From Smittia aterrima (lineage: Eukaryota > Arthropoda > Insecta > Diptera > Chironomidae), in the NCBI GenBank assembly GCA_033063855.1, contig CP093829.1:17577537-17641536 (forward strand): a stretch of 64,000 bases of DNA. The letters run 5' to 3'. A program made the position numbers and the translations under genes. Below, one piece after another: positions 36,437 through 47,055 of this stretch (within the stretch, counting starts at the first letter, position 1; each line of letters opens with the position of its first letter). The notes beneath the pieces were generated by a model. It had not been told where the DNA came from and did not search any database. It saw only the letters and a program-made list of their open reading frames with translations.

Positions 36437-38186
36437 TTAAAAGTAGACGTCGTCATCCTCCTCCATAGCAAAGTCGCTGTTGCAGCTCGAGTTCGGACTA
36501 AAAGTATTTAAAATGAGATTAATTTTTATACGAAATGTAAAGGAAAGGTCAATGCTCGTTCAATTCTTTTGCAAATGATAATCAAGTTGATTCGTGTGAG
36601 TTATTAATTAGTAAACGCAAATGAAATACAATCAATAAAAGTAGAAACAAGAGCTCATGATACCAGATAGCAGAAAATCGATGAAACGTGTGAACTATTT
36701 CTCGTTCTTGACATTCAAACCGCACAGAAGTGACCTTGAGATTTTGTTTTTCTTGGTTTTCATGCTTTCACTAAAAATAAAAACTTATCGTGTAGCCGTG
36801 AACGGGTTCACAGTACTTAAATGTATCTGTCGCTTATCAACAAAATATGAGCTTAATCATCAGAAACAATTTTTTTTCTTAATAACTTTTACCGCTTGAT
36901 AACAGCTGAAAGACGCTAACCGAGCGAAACAATATAAATAGAATCAATTTCATGTGAAAATTTCTTTTTCAACTTCTAAACTGGTTTTCATTGAATAGAA
37001 AACTTTTCAAAGGCTCGCAGATCCAATTTGTTTTATTATTAAACAAAAAATTCTTTCCGACGTTCGTGTGTGAAGATCAACACGAGTCAATAATAATTTT
37101 CAACGCAAAAGTGAAAACAATAAATAAGAAAATCTCAAATTCGCTTGCGAGAGAAAATATATGAACTGGGGTTGGTCTTCAGCGAAGTTAATTTTAGAAA
37201 CTGTGGCTGTGTGAACTTTCGCAATTGCGAATGTAATTACTTACTTAATTGCGCGACATGTGAAGAAAACGATGCGCTTGAGCTTCTTGTTGTAGAAGAA
37301 GTAGTTGAAGCTCCACAATGATCCTGGCTCTCCGAATGGATCTGAATTCAAATCAGGATTGTAACTGTAAATGTCACAGTCGTTGAGTTGAATTTCAGCG
37401 TCAATCGTTGTCCACAAAATGTTCTGGAGCTTAGTGTCTGGAAATTTAAATTAATAAAAAGAAATGACTCCTCTAAAGTCTTTAAATTTACATTGCTCTC
37501 CTGCAACAGCTGACATGTTGGAGTCAATGGAATTAGCGATCAATTGAATCGATGGCTCCTTACTGAACTCGTGACTCTGTGAATGAAAAAAATAATTTCA
37601 AATTCAAGGATTCGAATTGTACAAATAAATCAGGTTTTATTGCATTCAACAAATCTTCGGGAAATAAATGTTCCACTCTTCTTCTTTTTGACTCTGTATT
37701 CGTCTCTGTATGCGTTTGGTTCAACATCAAGAAAGATATTTAACTGAGGCATATTGAAATGAGACCATGAACAAAGTCAGGTAATGATGACGTTTTGAAA
37801 AAGTATTTTAAAATATACGAGATAAGAGCTTGACTCACCTTTGCGTCAGAGAAATCGTAGTCTGGCTCGAATGTCGAATTCAAAGTAGCGATTAGGTAAA
37901 ACAATGTCTTGCGAGAAATGGTATCGCAAAGGGTAACACCTTCATCGCCTGAATAGCTACCAGTTCCAAAGAAAGGTGACATGTCGGCCAGAGTTTGTGG
38001 AGGCGACAGAGCTTGCAAATCGGATGGTGAATGCTCAGATGAGATGAACCGCTTATACAACTGTTTGTCGTTGCCGGCCATCTTGCAGCTGTAACTTTCA
38101 ATTCGACCAAAAATCGCGGTGTCTCCAGTTTGGATTGTAAGAGCATTGTTGATCGCTTCAAAATGTGTGGATTCCAATAACTTCAT
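36437..38186 (-). CDS. Maf1: MAF1, repressor of RNA polymerase III
   Basis: Nutrient- and stress-responsive repressor that binds RNA polymerase III and blocks its recruitment; it is a TOR pathway target. Exons 38186-37839, 37576-37492, 37437-37245 and 36497-36437 give 228 residues. Conserved MAF1 boxes are all present: [16 protein letters not shown] and [20 protein letters not shown] (box A), [20 protein letters not shown] (box B), and [20 protein letters not shown], with [20 protein letters not shown] (box C). The intron before the final exon is long (748 nt), and that exon encodes the acidic tail ending MEEDDDVYF. The Ser-rich segment between boxes A and B is a plausible phosphorylation region. 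Confidence 0.95.
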
Positions 38187-38326
38187 CTTGAAATTTTACT
38201 TCTTATGTAGATAAAACTGATTAAAATTATTTTCTTCAAATTTACTTTTTTTTAAACTTTCGAATTGATTAAAATCTGAACGATGCGTTTTAATTAAGAT
38301 GTGGTAAGATATATTATTTGTTAGAT

Positions 38327-38512
38327 TTAATTGTCTCTGCAGCAAATAAGCACACTCGAATATTGACCCATCTTCGGCGTTCTCGGTAAGTTCTTTGTTA
38401 TCTTAAACATCGTCGTAGGATGAACGCTGAGTCTCTTCTTAAACTGAATGGCGTTGATTTGTCCTCTGGCTTTTGTTTTGTATCTTCTGAGAGTTACTTG
38501 CACTAAGGACAT
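38327..38512 (-). CDS. Short 61-codon ORF upstream of MAF1, unknown
   Basis: MSLVQVTLRRYKTKARGQIN begins a basic 61-residue ORF that ends 141 nt before the MAF1 ATG on the same strand. Composition (Arg/Lys-rich N-terminus, two adjacent Cys near the end) could suit a small mitochondrial or ribosomal protein, but no family is recognised. It may be an independent small gene, the first cistron of a MAF1 transcript, or a first exon that continues elsewhere. Confidence 0.35.
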   Translation of the reverse strand: MSLVQVTLRRYKTKARGQINAIQFKKRLSVHPTTMFKITKNLPRTPKMGQYSSVLICCRDN

Positions 38513-39234
38513 TACACAGTTCAGATTTAGTAATCTGATTTGTTAATGGTCAGCTGATGTTTAGATCAGCTTCTTCTTTTCACTTTTATGACAAACTAAC
38601 CGCAAATCTTATCAGCTCGACTAGAAGTATTTTCCGCGCGCGCACTTCTATTTCTGTCACTCTAAATATCTGTTTTGGTTTAGCTTTGGCTTGCGTTGTT
38701 GTTTATTGTCAAATCAAGAATTCTTCTTATTCGAACGTGAAATCTCCTAAAATTCGTATTTACTCTGCACCAACACCACTAAAAATGCAAGCGAACTAAA
38801 TGTTCAGAATTATCCATCTTTTCCATGATTTTTCACGCTTCTGCGAGTTGATTTGATATGAGAACAGACTTGTTTGCAACTGGGCAATCGATTAAATAAC
38901 AATTTCTAGCTCGCGAACAATGAAATTGAATTTTCTTTTTTGAGATATTTTTAAACTTTTCTTTTACTTCTCCACTTTATAAAGTTTTGTGAACCTCTTA
39001 TTGCGCACAAAATTTATGATTGTGCAGCGGGCCAGGAGATTTCTATGAAAACTTACAATTTTTAAATCTCGAGAACTCGTTAAATTTGTTGTGCAATAAT
39101 TTCTAAATGCGTCGAAAAGAACAAAAGAATTTGATTGACAAAGCCGAAAAGACTCTTACAAAGTAATACAAAACTTCTAGGAGTTTCATGTTACTTAAAA
39201 ATAATTTACTTTACTTGGTGATTTCACTGAAATC
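38513..39234. other. Intergenic between MAF1 and the tandem array
   Basis: An 80-codon plus-strand ORF (38557-38799) with one hydrophobic stretch is present, but no family resemblance or context supports it. Nothing else seen. Confidence 0.4.
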
Positions 39235-39594
39235 ATTTCAGTAATCGGATTTCTGAAAAAATGATTGGATCAGTTTACAGTTGATACGAAATTGCTGAAA
39301 GGATTGTTGATTGCACAACAAAAATTCAAAACATTTGATCGTCAACAATTTCAATTTCATTCGATATTTCAAGTGAAATATTAAGAAGAAATTATTTGAA
39401 TCGTTTGAAACTGAAAGAAAGAACATTTCGCACCCTGACAAACACATTCCTTATCATCAAGTCCCGATTGGCCACCAATTAGAACAAAAACTTTTTTACT
39501 TGTTGTTGGGAATTTCATTTTTATTTATCGGAATTCGATTCCTTTTAATGAAATAGGCTCAACTCCTCAAATGAATGGAAATAGATTTTTTTAT

Positions 39595-39852
39595 CTATTT
39601 CTTTTGACCGCCGTTGTTGTTGCTGCCGCTTGACTTGTCAGCGTACGCGCGAGTTCCTTGGTTTTGGTTCTCGTGCCAACGGTATCCATCGGGCTGATTT
39701 TTTTGATAAAAGCTATGTCCCTTGCCGGTGTCGTAGAAGTGACTTGCAGTTTTACCTTCAGGGTTTGTATTAGCGTACCGGTAAGCGCCATTGTCGTAAG
39801 TTGTGTAGTTATTGCCTTGAGAATTGGTTCCTTCGCGAACTGGGTTGGGCAT
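39595..39852 (-). CDS. Small Gly/Asn/Tyr-rich hydrophilic protein, array unit 1
   Basis: 85 residues starting MPNPVREGTNSQGNNYTTYD, with a central pattern YRYANTNPEGK-HFYDTGKGHSFYQ-DGYRWHENQN and a basic end. It has no signal peptide, membrane segment or cysteine. Gly is ~13% and the protein is very polar, like hydrophilin-type disordered proteins. I recognise no named family. A spliced leader is inferred: the ATG lies 11 nt after an acceptor (TTTATAG/AATTCATCAAG) and a GTAAGT donor stands at ~39998. Unit 2 is almost identical in this coding region. Stress or desiccation function would be inference from composition only. Confidence 0.75.
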   Translation of the reverse strand: MPNPVREGTNSQGNNYTTYDNGAYRYANTNPEGKTASHFYDTGKGHSFYQKNQPDGYRWHENQNQGTRAYADKSSGSNNNGGQKK

Positions 39853-40915
39853 CTTGATGAATTCTATAAAATTATAAAAGAAATTTTATTGAAATTAATC
39901 TTCAGCAAAAGACACACAGCAGATCACTTAAAGAACTTCCTAAATTTAGTATTTTCATACAGAAAGTAAAGTCTTTAATAAATTGAAGTACAACTTACTT
40001 TTCAGCAGAAAATTATCTGAGAACTGGAAATTAAACGTCTTATGACTTGAAGGTCTGAACTTTGAATGATTTTTCCAAACCTCTTCGTCGCTGTCATCGG
40101 CTGAAATTCGTCCCGAACGACTTTGTCAAGCCGATCGTTTCTTCGTTAAGATTCTTTGCTTCAAAAAAGCTTTAAAATTCTTTGAAATACGTAAAAGCTT
40201 TAAGCTAATTAAATTCAACCTGAAGAGCTTTAAAACTTTAGAAGCTTTAATTTTATGATGGGCCAACTTTCAGTGAAATTCTTTCTCACAACACTTCTTT
40301 CTCAGCTAATCTAAAGTTTCTATAGGGTCTCCGTGCTTATTAGATCGAGCCGATATGAGAGACACAGTTTGCTTCAAATTTCCCGACAATTTTCTGGAAA
40401 CTCGATTCTTTCATTTTGTCCAATAATTTACAAAATATTTTATAACAGCTAAACGTAAAGAGATACAGCTTGACTTGGTTCTACCTTTGACAGTTAGGCA
40501 AAAGTTTTGATTGCCAAACCCAAAAGTCTTACAAAGTCTGTAACACAAACATCTATAGGAATTGCATTAGATACTTAGAAGTAATTAATTTCGTTTGGCG
40601 ATTTCTGACTAAGTGATTGGATCAGTTTACAAACATTGTAGCTGAAAGAATGATGTTGCACAACAAAATTTCTCAAGTTCACAAAACTTCCGATCGTCAA
40701 CATAGCTCAAGTGATCAACTTTTGAAATCGAACAAAACTGAAAGAATGAACATTTCGCACTTTGACAAAGACATTCCTTATCAAGTCGCGATCTTCAATG
40801 AGAACAAAAACATTTTCGAATATTGTTGGAAATTTCATTATTTATTTCGGAAACTTCAATTCCATTTAATGAAACAGGCTCAACTTCTCAAATGAATGGA
40901 AATAGAATTCCTTAT

Positions 40916-41164
40916 CTATTTCTTTTGACCGCCGCTGCCGCTTGACTTGTCGGCGTACGCGCGAGTTCCTTGGTTTTGGTTCTCGTGCCAACGGTATCCA
41001 TCGGGCTGATTTTTCTGATAAAAGCTATGTCCCTTGCCGGTGTCGTAGAAGTGACTTGCAGTTTTACCTTCAGGGTTTGTGTTAGCGTACCTGTAAGCGC
41101 CATTGTCGTAAGTTGTGTAATTATTGCCTTGAGAATTGGTTCCGTCGCGAACTGGGTTGGGCAT
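40916..41164 (-). CDS. Small Gly/Asn/Tyr-rich hydrophilic protein, array unit 2
   Basis: 82 residues. It differs from unit 1 by one substitution near the N-terminus (Asp for Glu at position 7) and loss of three Asn in the C-terminal SSGSNNNGG tract. The coding regions are much more alike than the flanks, which points to purifying selection or gene conversion. Leader intron ~41176-41336 with the same acceptor context. Confidence 0.75.
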   Translation of the reverse strand: MPNPVRDGTNSQGNNYTTYDNGAYRYANTNPEGKTASHFYDTGKGHSFYQKNQPDGYRWHENQNQGTRAYADKSSGSGGQKK

Positions 41165-42244
41165 CTTGATGAATTCTGTGAAATAAAAGAGTTTTTTTTT
41201 AAATTCAAATGAATTACATGATGTATTGTGATTTATAATTTAGAAATCTTCCACTGCAGATCACTTAATAAACTTTCTGCACTTTGTAATTATGATTGCG
41301 AAAGCAACGTCTTTAATAAATTGAATTACAACTTACTTTTCAGCACAAAATTATCTGAGAATTGGAAATTAAACGTCTTATGACTTGAATGGTTGAACTT
41401 TGAATGATTTGTCCAAACCTCTTCGCCGCTGTCATCGACTGAAATTCGTCCCGAACGACTTCGTCAAAGCCGATCGTTTCTTCGTTAAGATTCTTCGCTT
41501 CAAAAAGCTTTAAGATTCTTTGAAATAAAAGTTTTCAGCCTGAGAAGCTTTAACATTTTAGAAGCTTTAATTTTATGCTGGGCCCACTTTCAATTTTTTT
41601 TCAATTGAAATTATTTTTCACAACACATGCAGTTAACTAATCTTAAGTTTCTTAAGAGAATGTCTTTAAATTTCCCAACACTTTTCCTACTTTTCCGGGA
41701 AACTCGATACTTACATTTTGAACCATAATTAAAATAATTTTTCATAGCAGCTGAACGTGAAGAGATACTGCTTAGTATGTTACACAAGATTTTACCCTTG
41801 ACAGTTAGGCAAAGGAATTTGATTGTAAAAGCCGAAAAGTTTACAAAGTCTTGATGAAAGTTGTAATACAAACTGTAATCTTGGAATCACATTACTTAGA
41901 ATAAATTTCGTTTGGCGATATCTGACTAAATGATTGGATCAGTTTACAAACATTTCCGCTGAAAGAATGATGTTGCGCAACAAAAATTCTCAAGTTCACA
42001 AAACTTTCGATCGTCATCATAGCTCAAGTGATCATAAGTATCAACTTTTGGAATCGAACAAAACTGAAAGAATGAACATTTCGCACTCTGACAAAGACAT
42101 TCCTTATCAAGTCCCGATCTTCAATGTGAACAAAAACATTTTCGAATATTGTTGGAAATTTCATTATTTATTTCGGAAACTTCAATTCCATTTAATGAAA
42201 CAGGCTCAACTCCTCAACTGAATGGAAATAGAATTCATGATATT

Positions 42245-42517
42245 CTATTTTCTTTTACCGCCGCTGCCGCCGTTTGGCTTGTAGTCGCGGGTTCCTTGGC
42301 TCTGGTCCTCGTGAAAACGATAACCACCCGGCTGATTCTGTCGATAGAAGGCATGTCCTTCGCCGTTGTCATAGTAGTTGCTTCCAGCTTTTCCTGCGGG
42401 ATTTGTGTTCACATACCGGTAACCGCCATTGTCGTAATTCGTGTAGCGATTGCCTTGAGAATTAACTCCGTCGTTAACTGCATTGGGCCTTGGATTAGGA
42501 ATTGGGTTATTGGGCAT
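42245..42517 (-). CDS. Small Gly/Asn/Tyr-rich hydrophilic protein, array unit 3
   Basis: 90 residues and a diverged paralog: the start MPNNPIPNPRPNAVNDGVNS is longer, but the core (YRYVNTNPAGKAGSNYYDNG, GHAFYRQNQPGGYRFHEDQS) aligns without gaps to units 1 and 2. Aromatic, Gly, Asn and His positions are kept while linkers change, the sign of selection on protein sequence. Leader intron ~42529-42679. Confidence 0.72.
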   Translation of the reverse strand: MPNNPIPNPRPNAVNDGVNSQGNRYTNYDNGGYRYVNTNPAGKAGSNYYDNGEGHAFYRQNQPGGYRFHEDQSQGTRDYKPNGGSGGKRK

Positions 42518-43650
42518 CTTGATGAATTCTGTGAAATTTTAAAAGAATTTTAGTGAAATTCAATTTAATTGTGATTTTAAATTTAGAAATCTTCCCACAG
42601 CAGATCACTTAATGAATTCCCAGAACTTAGTGATTATAATTGCGAAAAAACGTCTTTAATAAATTGAATTACAACTTACTTTTCCGAAGAGAATTATTAG
42701 AGAACTCAAATTAAACGTCTTATGACTTGAAGATCTGAACTTTGAATGATTTGTCGAAACCTCTTCGTCGGTATGATCGGCTGAAATTCGTCCCGAACGA
42801 TTTCGTCAAGCCGATCGGATCTTCGTTAAAATTCTTTGCTTCAAAAAAGCTTTAAAATTCTTTGCAATACGTAAAAGCTTTAAGCTAATTAAATTCAACC
42901 TGAAGAGCTTTAAAACTTTAGAAGCTTTACATAATTTTATGATGGGCCAACTTTCAGTGAAATTATTTCTCACAACACATGAAGTCAGTTAAACTAAACT
43001 TTCTATTGAGACTCTGTGCGAATGAAAAAATGTCAGATCGAGCCGCGATGAAAGTCAGCTATTCAGTTTGTTTGTCAAATATCCCAACACTTTCCCGGGT
43101 AGCTCGATTCTTACCTTTTGGTCCCATAATCTACAAAATATTTCATAGCTGCTGAACGTGAGGAGATACTGCTTAGTATTGCACAAGATTTTGCCCTTGA
43201 CAGTTAGGCAAAGGAATTTGATTGTCAAAGCCGAAAAAAATAAAAAGTCTTGATGAATACAAACATTGAGTCTGTATAACAAACATTTCTAGGAATCACA
43301 TTAGATAGCTGAAAGTAAATTCGTTTGGCGATTTCTGACGAAATGATTGGATCAGTTTACAAATATTGCCGTTGAAAGGTTTGATCTTGCACAACAAAAC
43401 TTTCGATCGTCAACATAGCTCAAGTGATCAATTTTTGAAAGAATAAACATTTCGCATCCGGACAAGGATACTCGAAATGTCACATTCTTAAGATATCAAG
43501 TCACATGAGTCTTCTATGAGGAGTAAAAAAAATTCGAATTTTGTTGGAAATTTCATTTTAATTTATTCCGGAAACTTCAATTCCTTTTAATGAAACAGGC
43601 TCAACTCGGAGTTGACAACTCCTCAAATGAATGGAAATAGAATTCATCTT

Positions 43651-43875
43651 CTAATTATCGTTATTTTTCCAGGAGGAGCTGCCGCCATCCAAATCAGCAA
43701 CTCCATTTTTCCTCAAGAAATTGTCGTAGCTATTTTTGCTACATCTGCCAGCAGCAACGTCTCTTGCCTTTTGGTTAATGGCGTCAGATAAGAGTTTTCC
43801 AGCTTCATGGGTCTTGGCGTTGCCGCCTTTACCTTGACAGTTGGTTCTTTCACTATCTTCATTGGGCCTGGGCAT
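43651..43875 (-). CDS. Small hydrophilic protein with divergent tail, array unit 4
   Basis: 74 residues starting MPRPNEDSERTNCQGKGGNA. Leader exon, leader intron (~43886-44040), sequence around the ATG and 3' flank match the other units. Protein similarity to unit 3 ends after about 15 residues (RPN...NCQGKG against RPN...NSQGNR). The rest (KLLSDAINQKARDVAAGRCS, then NFLRKNGVADLDGGSSSW) shows none of the Tyr/Asn pattern and holds two cysteines. It has no recognised domain. It is either a strongly diverged paralog or a unit whose coding tail was replaced. Confidence 0.6.
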   Translation of the reverse strand: MPRPNEDSERTNCQGKGGNAKTHEAGKLLSDAINQKARDVAAGRCSKNSYDNFLRKNGVADLDGGSSSWKNNDN

Positions 43876-44330
43876 CTTGATGAATTCTGTGAAATTTAAA
43901 AAGACAATTTAGTGAAATTCAATTTGATTGTGATTTTAAATTTAGAAATCATTCCACAACAAATCCCTTGATGAATTTCCAAAACTTAGTGATTGCGAAA
44001 AAACGATAAAACGTCTATAATAAATCGAAGTAGAACTTACTTTTCAGAAGAGAAGTATTAGAGAACTCAAATTAAAACGTCTTAGAAGTTGAATGGTTAA
44101 ACTCCGAATGATTTGTCCTAAGCTCGTCTTTGCTGTCGTCAGCTCGATTTCGTCAAGCCGATAGCTTCTTCACAAAAAGTTCTTCGTTAAGATTCTTTGC
44201 TTCATCCAAAAGTTCTTTTAAATATCCTCTATAAAGCTTTAAGCTTATTCAATGTATGCTAAAGAGCTTCAAGATTTGAAAAGCTTTAATTTTATGTTAA
44301 ACCAAATTTCTCAAAACATATGAAGTCAGT

Positions 44331-47055
44331 TGATTCATTGATAACGCCTGATATAAGTTGAGAAGGATGTAAGTGTGCATCCAATTGACAGCTCGTTTTG
44401 ATTCTGGTCACGATGCAATTGAGAAATCAAATAAATTAATTTAATTCAATTAGATGCGTCAAAAGCGTTATCAGATTCGTTTACAACAACAGAGAATGGT
44501 ATCAAGCAATTCCGTTTAAACATTCTCGTCAAGAGAAATATCACGAGAGACAAGATATTTTTAAAGTGCGCAAACTGCTCTCAGATTAACTGAGTCAGTT
44601 GAATTTTTTCTCTCGCCGCGGAATGATCGTTTGTTGAGTTAAGTTTTTAAAAACAATCGCGAAAATGTTTCGTGTCGTTTAAATTTATTTGTTGATTAGT
44701 GGAACGAAAAGAATTGACTCAATTTTCTTCCCGAAAATGAATCAGCTTCTGCCGCCAAGCCATCGAAATGTAAGGAGTAAAATATTTTCCGAGTTCATTT
44801 GTAATTTTGTATCAAAATCTTGTGACTTAAAAGATTCATTCAAAAATGATTTTTACTGCGGCATTGAAAGTTTATTTCTCCGTTTAACGATTGGACAAAG
44901 GAGAAGCGACTAATTTTAGATTGAAAAGAAAACTCGAAGGAAAAATGTGAAGTAAATTAGAAGTTTAAAAGTTGAGTCAATAAATATGCAGCACACAATG
45001 AGCGGACTCGACCTTCGAGACACATGAGTGAATAGATCAAAATCGTTAATTGGAGGAATTGAATCGATTTCACGCTGCGTCAAGTGGGACTTTTCAAAGT
45101 AACTTTTGAGGAAAACTTCAAGAAAAGAAATCGAGATTCTCGTAGGCAACCGAATTATTGTCTTCGAGCTTAACGTGACACTTGTTTCAAATGATCCCAA
45201 AACATTTTAAAATTTAGCGAATGCGGCACATTGCATAAATTGAAACTTTATTGGTTTGAATTAGATTGAGACAATAGAATCGTTAATTTGAATGTTAACA
45301 AACAAGATCACAACGTCACTGAGTGTTTCGTTGATGAGTTCTTCACTAAATGATTTTTCATCAACAAAAAACAAACTTTTCTTTCGTCCGTTCAGCGAAC
45401 TCGAGAGCAGCAGAGAAGTCTCTCAGAAATTTTCATCAATTCAATTTCTACTTGAAGATCTTCAGTTCCTACGCGATTTTCCATTGGATAAGTTTCAAAT
45501 AATTTTCGTCTCGCATAGTTTTTTGCTTTCCACATTTTTGCATCGACAAAGTTGCATAATAATCAACTTCCAATATCTCTTAATTGCAAACAAATGGTAA
45601 ATCATCGACATTGAAACAATTCGTGTGTGGGCGATGAATTCTGCAGCATATTTTTAAACGCCTCAGTGCTTAGTGTGCTGCCAATAAATTTCCCACAAGG
45701 ACAAGTCATTGCGAAATTTCCTGGAGAACGAGAAAGTTTGCTCGTTTGCTAATAGTCAGTCTAGTCTAAAGTCTATAAAATCGGCTGAACATTCTAAAGT
45801 TTTGTGCGTGAAAATAATTATTTTAGTCGAACGCTGGCGAGTTTAATAAAAAGTTTTTCATTCCACTTGGTCGTTGGCCAACTTTTTTCATGTTTAAAAA
45901 TTTGAGACGACTTTTTGTGTTCACTTCGTGACGACGATTGTGACTGTGACGACACATGAAATTAGAAAACAGGTTGATAAACAAAGGAAACTAATTTGTC
46001 GATCAGAGTTGACGTTGTAAAACGATACAATTCGATCATGTGAGGTCTTTTTTCTCTAAACGATAGGATTTCCCCAAAAATATTTTCATTAAAAAACGTT
46101 TCGTTTTGTAGATCGTGCGTGATGTGAAATATTGTCAAGTTAAGAGCGAAAATATCCAAGAGCGCGAGAGTAAAGATATTTGCAAAGTTGAATTTCTCAA
46201 AGCGGCAAATGCATAAACTCCTAATAAATGTTTTTGTTTCTCTCAATTACTCATAAAAAAATTTCGTGCTATTCAATAAATGAGACACTGGCAAGAGTTC
46301 AAGGAAAAGTCAAGTTCATTAGACTTGCGACTGAAATAGAAGATCGCATTTCTTCGCATTGGAAAATCGATTGAAGTGTTTCTATCTCTTTTAAGAGAGA
46401 AAAGCCTCAGACACAAGAAAAACATTTAGAAATTTTTCTCATTAAATCTTGTGACGGTTCAGTTCTTTCTTTGTCATTGCGATGTGCAGTTGTGATTTGA
46501 ATCCGCTTAGAAGATAAAATTGACTTTCAAGTGAAGAAGAAAATTTGGAGAAACGTTTGATAGTGCGAGAATATTTGAAAGAATCTTCAGAAAAGTGGAA
46601 GAAAGTCAAGTTGAGCTGTGATATTTTTGCACAAGAAGCTCGTGGATAAATTTAGATAATTTCAAGTAGTTCGAGTGAGTGTAAAATCGGCTTAGCCGAT
46701 GAAAATAAAGTCTTAAATCAAAATGAAGATATCCAGCACTTTTCTATCTCAATTAAAGTTTCTCAAGTCCGGTTATTTCCAGAATTTTCTTTCCTGTCTC
46801 TAATTTAAAAATAATAAATTTCTTCAAATTTTTCGAGATCGCCTACACAGTTTCTTTGTCGCGATCAGCTGACAAGTGCTGATCTCACGCCGCGCTCACC
46901 GAGATCTTTGGAACTTCCTGTCGTTTCGTCGCGCGAGATTTGTCATGGTGTTCCGTTTGATGGAAAAGTCTCGAGAATCTATTTTCGTTTAACTGAAAAA
47001 TAAATAAATTATGCTCTGGATAAATATTTCCTTGCAATAAAATATAACTTTAATA
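44331..47055. other. 2.7 kb without recognisable genes
   Basis: AT-rich sequence upstream of the RBCK1-like gene, probably including its promoter and 5' UTR. ORFs at 44689-44913, 45292-45600 and 45962-46246 have no support beyond being open. Confidence 0.45.

Larger units (their letters stand above)
39235..44330 (-). repeat. Four-unit tandem array of small hydrophilic-protein genes
   Basis: Each unit of ~1.3-1.4 kb has, on the minus strand, an AAAGCTTT-rich upstream block, a leader exon ending at GTAAGT, a leader intron of ~135-160 nt, a one-exon coding region and a conserved 3' flank. The 3' flank anchor GGATCAGTTTACA recurs near 39270, 40619, 41936 and 43347. The upstream block recurs near 40165-40255, 41497-41575, 42838-42935 and 44215-44295. 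Units differ by substitutions and indels, so this is not a very recent amplification overall. Confidence 0.9.

Noticed and set aside
38557..38799. 80-codon plus-strand ORF with one hydrophobic stretch
   Set aside because: No family resemblance or expression signal; composition fits chance in AT-rich DNA.
45292..45600. 102-codon plus-strand ORF in the 44-47 kb gap
   Set aside because: Low-complexity Phe/Ser/Leu composition and no homologous pattern.
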